Origin: 2-12-FULL-40-12 sp964518135
GTDB taxonomy: Bacteria > Patescibacteriota > Minisyncoccia > Minisyncoccales > 2-12-FULL-40-12
NCBI GenBank assembly: GCA_964518135.1
Contig: CAZFEY010000003.1
Span: 1 to 36,639, forward strand
Direction: 5' to 3'
Length of the DNA stretch: 36,639 nt
The position numbers were made by a program, and so were the translations under genes. The notes beneath the pieces were generated by a model. The model was not told the origin of the DNA and ran no database searches. It saw nothing but the letters and a program-made list of their open reading frames with translations. Positions 30,357 through 36,639 of this stretch are shown one piece after another (position 1 is the first letter of the stretch; each line of letters starts with the position of its first letter).

Positions 30357-31228
30357 AACTTCTGGCAGGCGGGGCAAAAACAAGTACCCCTGCCTCCAAT
30401 TTTAATTCTTTTAATTATAGTACCACAGCGATAACATTTTTCGTTTTCCCGGCGATATACCCTCCTTAATTCGCCAAAATGCCCTTTTTCGCCGGATAAT
30501 TTTCTGAAATCGGAAATACTTGTTCCGCCAAGCTTGATCGCTTTTTGCAAAACTTTTCTAATCGCTTTATAAATTGCTTTTAGCTGACGGCTGTTCAACT
30601 GACGAATTGGAGTTAATGGATGCACTTTAGCTTCCCACAAAATTTCATCTGCGTAGATATTCCCGATGCCGGCAATAACTTGCGGGTTCATTAAAACCTG
30701 CTTTACCCTGCCTTTTGGCGGTAAAGCTTTCTTAAATTTTTCAAAAGTGAAATTTCTCTCCAATGGCTCCGGCCCCCAACTCTTAAAATCGGGCGAACTG
30801 AAAAACTGATTCTTGTCCCATAATTCAACCTTGGCGAATTTCCTCAAATCCGATAACGCTAATTGTTTTCCATTGTCTAACCAAAAAATTAAATGCAGAA
30901 ACCTATTCATAGGATCGTCTCTTATTGGCCCCCTTGTTAAAGAAAACCACTTGCCCTTTGCCCTTTGCCATTTGCCATACAATAAATGACCTGTCATTTT
31001 CTGGTGAATCAGCAGAATTTTGTCACCCGATAATTCAATGAGAATATTTTTCGCCCGGCGCCAAATCTTTTTGACTCTTCGTTTTTTAATCTGCTTTTGG
31101 AAATTGAAGAAGTTACTGGGCTTCTTGATTGATTTCTTCCAATCGCACCAAACATCCTCGATCTTGCGATCGAGGACTAATTTGTTCAAATCTCTGACTA
31201 TTGTTTCTACTTCTGGAAGCTCTGGCAT
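30353..31228 (-). CDS. mutM: Formamidopyrimidine-DNA glycosylase
   Basis: Also called Fpg. It removes oxidised purines such as 8-oxoguanine and nicks the abasic site. The catalytic Pro2 and Glu3 (MPELPEVE) and the conserved lysine in IHQKMTGHL are present. The helix-two-turn-helix segment contains NPQVIAGIGNIYADEIL, and a C-terminal zinc finger reads C-x2-C-x16-C-x2-C. Length is 291, normal. The start codon touches the receiver gene stop (31229-31231), and the stop overlaps holA, so all three are coupled. Confidence 0.95.
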   Translation of the reverse strand: MPELPEVETIVRDLNKLVLDRKIEDVWCDWKKSIKKPSNFFNFQKQIKKRRVKKIWRRAKNILIELSGDKILLIHQKMTGHLLYGKWQRAKGKWFSLTRGPIRDDPMNRFLHLIFWLDNGKQLALSDLRKFAKVELWDKNQFFSSPDFKSWGPEPLERNFTFEKFKKALPPKGRVKQVLMNPQVIAGIGNIYADEILWEAKVHPLTPIRQLNSRQLKAIYKAIRKVLQKAIKLGGTSISDFRKLSGEKGHFGELRRVYRRENEKCYRCGTIIKRIKIGGRGTCFCPACQKL

Positions 31229-31597
31229 CTAGCCAAGCAATTTTTTTATTTTTTCTATGATTTCGCCGGGAGTGAAATGCGCCTTAATCAGATAATCGAC
31301 GGCGCCTAACTTCAACCCTTTTTCAACATCGTCTTTTTGGCCAAGATTGGAAAGAATTATAACCGGGACCTGAGCCAAGGCAGTATCCTCTTTAATACTA
31401 GCTAATACCTCAAATCCATCTATGCCCGGCAAGATTAAGTCTAGCAAAACCAGATCTGGTTTATCCTCTTTTGCCTTTTTGACCCCATCCTCTCCGTCAA
31501 TTGCCTCAGTAACCTGATAACCTTCTTTCCCAACTTTCTGGGCGATAAGTTCCCTTAAAAATTTGTCATCTTCAACTATTAGAATTTTTTTGTCCAT
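31229..31597 (-). CDS. Single-domain response regulator (CheY-like receiver)
   Basis: The whole protein is one receiver domain of 122 residues. It has the acidic pocket Asp10/Asp11, the phosphoacceptor Asp53 (LLDLILPGIDG), the signalling Ser83 (ILSNLG) and Lys105 (LIKAHFTP). There is no output domain, so it probably acts by protein contact or as a phosphate relay. It lies just downstream of the histidine kinase gene, its likely partner, and its stop codon abuts the mutM start. Confidence 0.9.
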   Translation of the reverse strand: MDKKILIVEDDKFLRELIAQKVGKEGYQVTEAIDGEDGVKKAKEDKPDLVLLDLILPGIDGFEVLASIKEDTALAQVPVIILSNLGQKDDVEKGLKLGAVDYLIKAHFTPGEIIEKIKKLLG

Positions 31598-31616
31598 AAA
31601 AATTATATATTATTTA

Positions 31617-31644
31617 ATAGTATCAGCTATCCTGTAACTGTCAA
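31617..31644 (-). promoter_or_regulatory. Possible promoter of the receiver-mutM-holA unit
   Basis: On the minus strand TTGACA (31639-31644), a 16-base spacer and TACTAT (31617-31622) precede the receiver ATG by about 20 bases. A second -10-like TATAAT lies nearer the ATG. It would let the receiver be expressed apart from the kinase. Confidence 0.5.
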
Positions 31645-31701
31645 ACCGGGCAGTGAAACAGTTTATTATTGTTATAATAACAAAAACTTATAAAAAGTCA
31701 T

Positions 31702-33264
31702 CTAGCCAAGAGGAACAGTAAAGTGAAATGTGGAACCCTTGCCTTGTTCTGATTCAAACCATATCTTACCACCGTGCGAGGCTATAATGTTTTTAGCGAT
31801 AAATAAGCCCAGGCCCGTACCTTCGGTATCTTTTTTCATCGCGTTCTCTGCCCTGAAGAACTTATCAAAAACTCTCGCCTGCTGATCAGCAGGAATACCC
31901 ATGCCTGTGTCTTGAACCGATATCTCTATGGAATTCTCTTTTTTTAATAATTTTAATCCAACAGTTATTCTGCCGCCCACACGATTATATCTTATTGCAT
32001 TGTCAAGCAAATTTTGAAAAGACAATTGGATTTTTTCAGCATCTATTTTTGCTTTTGGCAAACGCCCTTCCTGTTGATTGAATTCAACTGTAAGATTTTT
32101 TTTAGTAATCGCGTCCTTATAGCTATCTATAACCGATTTAATTACCTCGTAAACATCATTAAGGGCTAAATTAGATAAATACCTACCCTCTTCAATCTTT
32201 GTGACGTTTAAGAGGTCATTAATAAGGGCTATCATCCTTTCATTAGAATTATAAGTCTTTTCGACAAAACCTCTTTGGTCCTGATTAATTGTGCCAACGT
32301 CTCCATCAAGCAGCATCTTTAACGACCACTTTATAGCAGATAATGGCGTTCTTAATTGATGGGCGGCTAGCGAGACAAATTCGGTTTTCATCCTTTCCAC
32401 CATTTTTTCTCTTGTAATATCGTGCAAAACAAGCAAAAAGCCAATATCCTCTCTTTCTCTAATGATTGGTGCCCTAGTTACGTCCAAAACCAAATTGTCT
32501 TTTAATTTTATCTCTGCTCTTTGGATTGCCTTTGTCTTTTTGCCGATTAATTCTGCTAGCGGCCCGAAGATGGGCATGTTTTTTATCCTCGTAGTAGGGT
32601 TGTTAATTATTTTTTCCGCCTCAATACCTAAGAGCGATTCCGCCTTAGGATTAACCAAGGCAAGATTGCCTTTTTTATCAAAGATCAACAAACCATCGGT
32701 AAAGTTAGTAATAACTGCTAGAGTTTTGTTTTTCTCGTCTTCTGCCCTAATTCTGGCTTCATCAACATCTTCTAAGATATTAACCAATGCCAGCTTTGAC
32801 TCTTCTAAGTCTTTGGTTTTCGCTCTTACTCGGTCCTCCAATTCGCCTTGGAATTTTTTAACTTCAGTAATATCAGATATGGCCAAGAAATATCCTATAA
32901 AATTGCCTTCATCGTCTCTTCTCGATAAACCACAAACGCTTACTGGTATTGTTGTTTTATTTTTTGTAGACAAGGTCATTTCTTTTACTACCCTTTTACT
33001 GTCTCTTAAGGCCTCATTAACAAAAAGCCCAACTTCACTTTTTTCTAGAAATAATTCCGCGACATTACTTCCACCGATTTCTATCGTGTTATAACCGGTC
33101 AATTCTTGAAATGACTGATTGACTCCTAAAATAATATTAAGAGGATTCACAGTACAAACAGGCAATGGTAAAAACTCAGAGAATTCATTAAGATATCCCT
33201 CTAAAAACTCTAGGTCTTCTTGCAGCCTTTGCATTTCTGGGGTTAGGGGTTTGTCTTGGTTCAT
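31702..33264 (-). CDS. Cytosolic sensor histidine kinase with two PAS domains
   Basis: Order: N-terminal helix, PAS domain 1 (about 30-135, ending IGYFLAISDITEVKKFQGELE), a coiled coil (135-180), PAS domain 2 (about 182-285, ending LLVLHDITREKMVE), a HisKA dimerisation domain with phospho-acceptor His302 (AAHQLRTPLSAIKW) and a HATPase domain. The HATPase has N box Asn422 (NLLDNAIRYN), G1 DTGMGIP (452-458) and G2 GTGLGLFIAKNI. No membrane helix is present, so input must come through the PAS domains or partner proteins. It is read after the HAMP and V4R-like genes and before the receiver gene. Confidence 0.92.
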   Translation of the reverse strand: MNQDKPLTPEMQRLQEDLEFLEGYLNEFSEFLPLPVCTVNPLNIILGVNQSFQELTGYNTIEIGGSNVAELFLEKSEVGLFVNEALRDSKRVVKEMTLSTKNKTTIPVSVCGLSRRDDEGNFIGYFLAISDITEVKKFQGELEDRVRAKTKDLEESKLALVNILEDVDEARIRAEDEKNKTLAVITNFTDGLLIFDKKGNLALVNPKAESLLGIEAEKIINNPTTRIKNMPIFGPLAELIGKKTKAIQRAEIKLKDNLVLDVTRAPIIREREDIGFLLVLHDITREKMVERMKTEFVSLAAHQLRTPLSAIKWSLKMLLDGDVGTINQDQRGFVEKTYNSNERMIALINDLLNVTKIEEGRYLSNLALNDVYEVIKSVIDSYKDAITKKNLTVEFNQQEGRLPKAKIDAEKIQLSFQNLLDNAIRYNRVGGRITVGLKLLKKENSIEISVQDTGMGIPADQQARVFDKFFRAENAMKKDTEGTGLGLFIAKNIIASHGGKIWFESEQGKGSTFHFTVPLG

Positions 33265-33271
33265 GTTTTTA

Positions 33272-33883
33272 TTATTTCCAAGTTATTTCGTATTCATGAT
33301 AGACGCCCCCGTCGTAAACACAGCTTTTTTCTTCTATATTTATTTCTTCGCTTCTTATAATAAACTGGGCAATCCTTAGGAAATAACCAGCATAATACAT
33401 ACACATAATAGGATGGAATTTATAGCCAGTAATGCGAATACGGAAATCTTTTGCCTGATCATTGAAATCAAAAGCTTCTAGCTCGCCGAAGTCAAAATTA
33501 GCTCTCCAGTATCTTGGCATTTCTTCAAATGATTGTTTAGAAGAAGAAAAATGCCTCATCAATAATTGCACTACCAATGACGATTTAGGGGCGGAATTAC
33601 CCATGTCAAAAATATCTTTATCCAACCAACCGAAAATTTCTTTCGCCGCCAAAACAATCAACACAGACAAAGCCTCTGGATACCACTTCAAAGACCTAAA
33701 CTTTCTAATTGTTACCGGAAATCCTAGCTCTGAGATCTTCTTTTCTATTGCAACCAAACTTTCTTCTCCTTCTCGAAATTTAATGTAATCAATGTTTGCT
33801 TTTAGCATTGCTCCTCTGGTATTTCCCAGTTGTTCCATTATTTTCGCCACTTGAATATTAAGAGGATAATTTTCCTGATTCAT
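33272..33883 (-). CDS. Possible V4R-like ligand-binding protein, function unknown
   Basis: This 203-residue alpha-beta protein starts MNQENYPLNIQVAKIMEQLG. Features recalling V4R or related small-molecule sensor folds include a helical core, FRIRITGYKFHPIMCMYYAGYFLRIAQFI (about 145-175), and an ending CVYDGGVYHEYEITWK. The Cys-x-x-Gly and final x-x-E-I-T-W are the kind of tail seen in V4R and TIGR02265-type proteins. The match is weak and by memory. The start at 33881-33883 overlaps the HAMP gene by 26 bases. It sits between the membrane and kinase genes and ends 7 bases before the kinase. Confidence 0.6.
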   Translation of the reverse strand: MNQENYPLNIQVAKIMEQLGNTRGAMLKANIDYIKFREGEESLVAIEKKISELGFPVTIRKFRSLKWYPEALSVLIVLAAKEIFGWLDKDIFDMGNSAPKSSLVVQLLMRHFSSSKQSFEEMPRYWRANFDFGELEAFDFNDQAKDFRIRITGYKFHPIMCMYYAGYFLRIAQFIIRSEEINIEEKSCVYDGGVYHEYEITWK

Positions 33884-34529
33884 TTTTTGGTTTTTTAAGT
33901 TTTTCCCGCAGAAGCTGAAGCTCTTTTTTGAGTTCAGCCATTTTAAGCTCACGACCAACCGATAAACGATGCACCTTTTCCAATTCGTCCACCCTATCTT
34001 GCAACTCTCTTGTTTTTTCTTTAATAGTCAAATCTCTATTTTTAACCAATTCTTCCAACTCTTTTGTCTTGTCATCAACTTTAATCTTTAGAGTGTCTTT
34101 TGCCTCTTGCATAGCTAGTCTTGCTTTTTTTAACCGACCAGTCATATCGTTGAAATACTTCGCTGACTCACCCAGCTCATCTTTTGAGTTTGAATCAATT
34201 TTAAAATCAAGGTTGCCACTACCAACCTCTTTGATCCCAGACATTATTGTTCTCAAAGAAGTTACTAGATTCCGAGTCGCCAAAAAACTGCTCAATACGC
34301 TCAAAAAGGCTATTATGGCTACCAAAACAATGAGTTGTAGTTTAAGTTCGGTTAGTGTTGAAAATAATTCCTGACTAATAGTTGCGACTTCTGACAACGA
34401 TTTCTCCGATAAAAAACCATTTAAAGCCTTCTCATAACTTATCACTATTAATCCGGCAGAAATAATCAAAGGAACCAAAGTAAAAATCGTATACACAAAG
34501 AATAATTTGGTAAAAATACTGAATTTCAT
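33858..34529 (-). CDS. HAMP-domain membrane protein with long coiled coil, no kinase domain
   Basis: This 223-residue protein has two transmembrane helices (about 9-30 and 64-86) flanking a short outer loop, a HAMP domain (about 87-140, with RTIMSGIKEVGSGNLDFKI) and a coiled-coil tail to the end (MAELKKELQLLREKLKKPK). It resembles the input half of a sensor kinase or chemoreceptor cut off before the output domain. The neighbouring kinase lacks membrane helices, so the two may work as a split receptor. It lies 12 bases downstream of the exonuclease gene. Confidence 0.8.
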   Translation of the reverse strand: MKFSIFTKLFFVYTIFTLVPLIISAGLIVISYEKALNGFLSEKSLSEVATISQELFSTLTELKLQLIVLVAIIAFLSVLSSFLATRNLVTSLRTIMSGIKEVGSGNLDFKIDSNSKDELGESAKYFNDMTGRLKKARLAMQEAKDTLKIKVDDKTKELEELVKNRDLTIKEKTRELQDRVDELEKVHRLSVGRELKMAELKKELQLLREKLKKPKNESGKLSS

Positions 34530-34541
34530 AAAATAATATAC

Positions 34542-35435
34542 CTAGGGAAGCTTACTAATTAAGCTGCGAAACCCCAAACCCTCAAACACCTCTGCGGCTT
34601 TTTCTCGATCGTAATGATTAAAGCCACAATCCCTCAAATGAAAATTAATTGGAACATCTTGCTTGATGACGGAAAGATCCCGACTCAACCAAGCCTTATC
34701 TTCATTTTCAATCAACTTCTTCTTGGTGGCGACTGGGATTTTTTGCGCCTTAAGCGTAGATTCTTTTAGTTCGCGATAAAGATTATCCAATGATCCAAAA
34801 TCTCTCAATAAGCTTATGGCTGTTTTTTCTCCAATACCGGCAACTCCCGGAATATTGTCGGAAGGATCCCCCTTTAGAGCCCTGTAGTCAACTAAGTTTT
34901 CTGGTGCCAACCTGAACCTCTCTGCGATTGCCTGCTTGTCATATAGAATCATATCGCTAAAACCTTTTCTTAAAGCATAAACTTTAACGCTCTTGCCCAC
35001 TAACTGTAAAGTATCCAAATCGCAGCTCAAGATAAATACCTCTAAATTATTGTTATTCTCGTTCAGAGCAAGACGAGAAACGGTACCGATAAGATCGTCT
35101 GCCTCAAATCCTTTTTTTCCAAAAACTGCGATACCAAACTTCTTTAAAACTGTTTTTATTTTCGGAATCTGTGAGGTTAAATTAGCAGGCGTAGGAGGTC
35201 TTGTTGTCTTATAATCCTTAAATGCCAAATGTCGAAAGGTGGGGGAGGGCATATCAAAAATAGCGGCAATATAATTTGGTTGAAATTCTTTAATGGCTTT
35301 AAAAAAAATCAAAAAAAACCCATAAACAGCGTTAACCAATTCTCCTTTTTTATTCTTTAAAGGGGGCAGAGCATGATAGGCCCTGTGAATTAGTATACTG
35401 CTGTCTATTACAATAATCCGCTTTTTATCTTCCAT
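34542..35435 (-). CDS. 5'-3' exonuclease (flap endonuclease, DNA polymerase I N-domain type)
   Basis: This 297-residue protein is the free-standing 5' nuclease that removes RNA primers and flaps. It has the metal-binding Asp of VIDSSILIHRAYHALP, the FDMPSPTFRHLAFKDYKTTRP arch region, EADDLIGT and the SCDLDTLQLV block. ALKGDPSDNIPGVAGIGEKTA (helix-hairpin-helix) follows. No polymerase domain follows, so Pol I is not encoded here. The usual GD in T-G-D-x-D is changed to CD. It lies 11 bases downstream of the partial pilB gene, on the same strand. Confidence 0.9.
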   Translation of the reverse strand: MEDKKRIIVIDSSILIHRAYHALPPLKNKKGELVNAVYGFFLIFFKAIKEFQPNYIAAIFDMPSPTFRHLAFKDYKTTRPPTPANLTSQIPKIKTVLKKFGIAVFGKKGFEADDLIGTVSRLALNENNNNLEVFILSCDLDTLQLVGKSVKVYALRKGFSDMILYDKQAIAERFRLAPENLVDYRALKGDPSDNIPGVAGIGEKTAISLLRDFGSLDNLYRELKESTLKAQKIPVATKKKLIENEDKAWLSRDLSVIKQDVPINFHLRDCGFNHYDREKAAEVFEGLGFRSLISKLP

Positions 35436-35446
35436 AACAAAACATG

Positions 35447-36639
35447 CTATTCAGCTATAACCCTTAATACTTCTTCGACAGAGGTAACGCCTTGAGCCGC
35501 CTTCACAAAACCATCTTCCACCATCGTCCTCATACCTTCTTTGACGGCTTGTTCTTGGATTTGATTTGATGTCGCCTGTTTTACAATCAATTCTTTTATG
35601 GTTTCTGTCATGCTAAGAATTTCGAAGATTCCTATTCGGCCTTGATATCCATCAAGACATTCCTTGTTCGGCTTTGGACGATAAAATACCACGTCTTTCC
35701 ATGTATTATTTGGTTTTATAATCTTTTCCGCCTTGAGTGCTTCTAGAGTTTTATCCATGTCAACATATTTAGCGATATTCTTAAGCTCTGGCGGAGTCAA
35801 CGTATATTTTTTCCTATCTGAACATAGCTTTCTTACTAATCTTTGAGCAATAATCAAGCTCAACGTAGACGAGACTAAAAATGGCTCCACTTTCATGTCA
35901 ATTAATCTTGGAATGGTACCAGCAGCACTATTGGTATGCAGAGTAGACAACACAAGGTGTCCTGTTAGCGCGGCGTTAATAGCCAAGCTTGCGGTTTCGT
36001 TATCTCTAATTTCTCCTACCATGATCACATCCGGATCTTGTCTAACCAAAGAACGAAGACCAGCGGCAAAGGTGAGACCGATTTTAGGGTTAACCTGTGT
36101 TTGATTGATCCTTGGCATCCTATATTCAATAGGATCTTCAATGGTTGAGATATTAACACCAGGACTATTTAGAATTTCCATCATAGAATAAAGTGTTGTC
36201 GTTTTTCCAGAACCCGTGGGTCCTGTTACCAAAATAATACCTACCGGTTTCTTTAGGCTGTCGTGCGCCTTTTCTAGGTAATCACCAACCAAACCTAAAC
36301 TTTCCAGATTAACCGCTTTTGTTGTTTCTGGCAGTAAACGCATTACGATCTTCTCTCCGTCAAAAACAGGCAATATCGAGACCCTAACCGAGTATTTATA
36401 ATCTTCGCTTTCAAGCTTAAAACGCCCGTCTTGGGGTAAACGATGCTCGTCCAATTTAAGATTTGATAGCACTTTTATCCTGGCTACAACGCCCTGATCA
36501 ACTTTTTTAGGTAAAACCATAGCGTCATGTAAAATGCCGTCAATTCGGTAACGCACTACCACTTCTTTTTCTGTCGGTTCGATATGTATATCCGAAGATC
36601 TTTGCAAAATGGCGTGCTTCATCAATGTGTCTACTATCC
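35447..36639 (-). CDS. Second PilB/GspE-type ATPase, 5' end cut by window edge
   Basis: The frame is open through the right edge (IVDTLMKHAILQRSSDIHIE), so the visible start-like codons at 36622-36625 are internal. Motifs: SDIHIEP, GPTGSGKTTTLYS (Walker A), TIEDPIEY, IMVGEIRD (Walker B) and the STLHTN His box. Near the C-terminus only one Cys remains at each of the two zinc positions (KLCSDRK and NKECLDGYQGRIG), unlike the paralogue at 18014-19327. It may power extension of a different filament or work with the first one. It is the first gene of the minus-strand unit leading into the exonuclease and signalling genes. Confidence 0.88.
   Translation of the reverse strand, partial: IVDTLMKHAILQRSSDIHIEPTEKEVVVRYRIDGILHDAMVLPKKVDQGVVARIKVLSNLKLDEHRLPQDGRFKLESEDYKYSVRVSILPVFDGEKIVMRLLPETTKAVNLESLGLVGDYLEKAHDSLKKPVGIILVTGPTGSGKTTTLYSMMEILNSPGVNISTIEDPIEYRMPRINQTQVNPKIGLTFAAGLRSLVRQDPDVIMVGEIRDNETASLAINAALTGHLVLSTLHTNSAAGTIPRLIDMKVEPFLVSSTLSLIIAQRLVRKLCSDRKKYTLTPPELKNIAKYVDMDKTLEALKAEKIIKPNNTWKDVVFYRPKPNKECLDGYQGRIGIFEILSMTETIKELIVKQATSNQIQEQAVKEGMRTMVEDGFVKAAQGVTSVEEVLRVIAE

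Noticed and set aside
31639..31660. Another copy of the ACCCGGTAGT repeat (ACCGGGCAGTGAAA)
   Set aside because: Only about 12 scattered bases match, there is no second arm, and the segment is explained as a -35 region.

Overview
The window looks like a piece of a Patescibacteria (CPR) genome, most likely Parcubacteria. This is inferred from the gene content and style, since no phylogeny could be run. The DNA is AT-rich and genes are short and tightly packed, with many 4-base ATGA overlaps. Shine-Dalgarno signals are often absent. IF-2 is reduced to about 512 residues, no tRNA gene encodes its CCA end, and a compact type IV pilus locus sits beside CPR-style hypothetical proteins. Almost all genes are on the minus strand.

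Layout. 1-2236: translation genes infB and rbfA (rbfA cut by the left edge) and a DUF4446 protein. 2300-5421: tRNA-Ser(CGA), a structured repeat, a P-type cation ATPase, tRNA-Ala(GGC) and tRNA-Arg(CCT). 5518-7104: plus-strand htrA with a probably leaderless promoter, facing a SpoU-type RNA methyltransferase across a shared terminator. 7117-9420: two membrane-anchored secreted proteins with the same FIAQG(K/R)TN start. Each is preceded by a near-identical leader (stem-loop, terminator hairpin, extended -10), and a tiny membrane protein lies between them. 9422-10225: tRNA-His(GTG), a LAGLIDADG endonuclease gene, the 5' half of a second decayed tRNA-His, and tRNA-Arg(TCT) with its promoter. 10232-17285: a type IV pilus operon reading pilC, four prepilin-like genes, pilM, pilN, pilO and a small membrane protein. 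It is preceded by tsaE. Across a second copy of the structured repeat, a divergent pilB-type ATPase gene is read from the plus strand. 19326-19562: a complete, unassigned small RNA gene with consensus promoter, long closing stem and terminator. 19635-20942: a MurE-type ligase. 21242-29086: a CPR accessory locus. It holds a large repeat-rich acidic coiled-coil protein interrupted by a 100-N assembly gap, two hypothetical proteins, a VirD4/TraD/HerA-like membrane ATPase and a small helical partner. 29144-31228: rpsT, facing holA and mutM. 31229-34529: a signalling cluster of a HAMP membrane protein, a possible V4R-like sensor, a PAS-PAS histidine kinase and a lone receiver. 34542-36639: a 5'-3' exonuclease and the 3' part of a second pilB/gspE ATPase cut by the right edge.

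How it fits together. The pilus genes form one membrane machine: the PilM/N/O platform, PilC and an ATPase motor, with minor prepilins as tip or priming subunits. The 21-29 kb locus may be a separate envelope-associated ATPase system. The signalling cluster could relay a surface signal through separately encoded parts. The most unusual signals are the small RNA gene, the covarying leader modules, the mobile-looking structured repeat, and the homing-endonuclease/tRNA-His arrangement.
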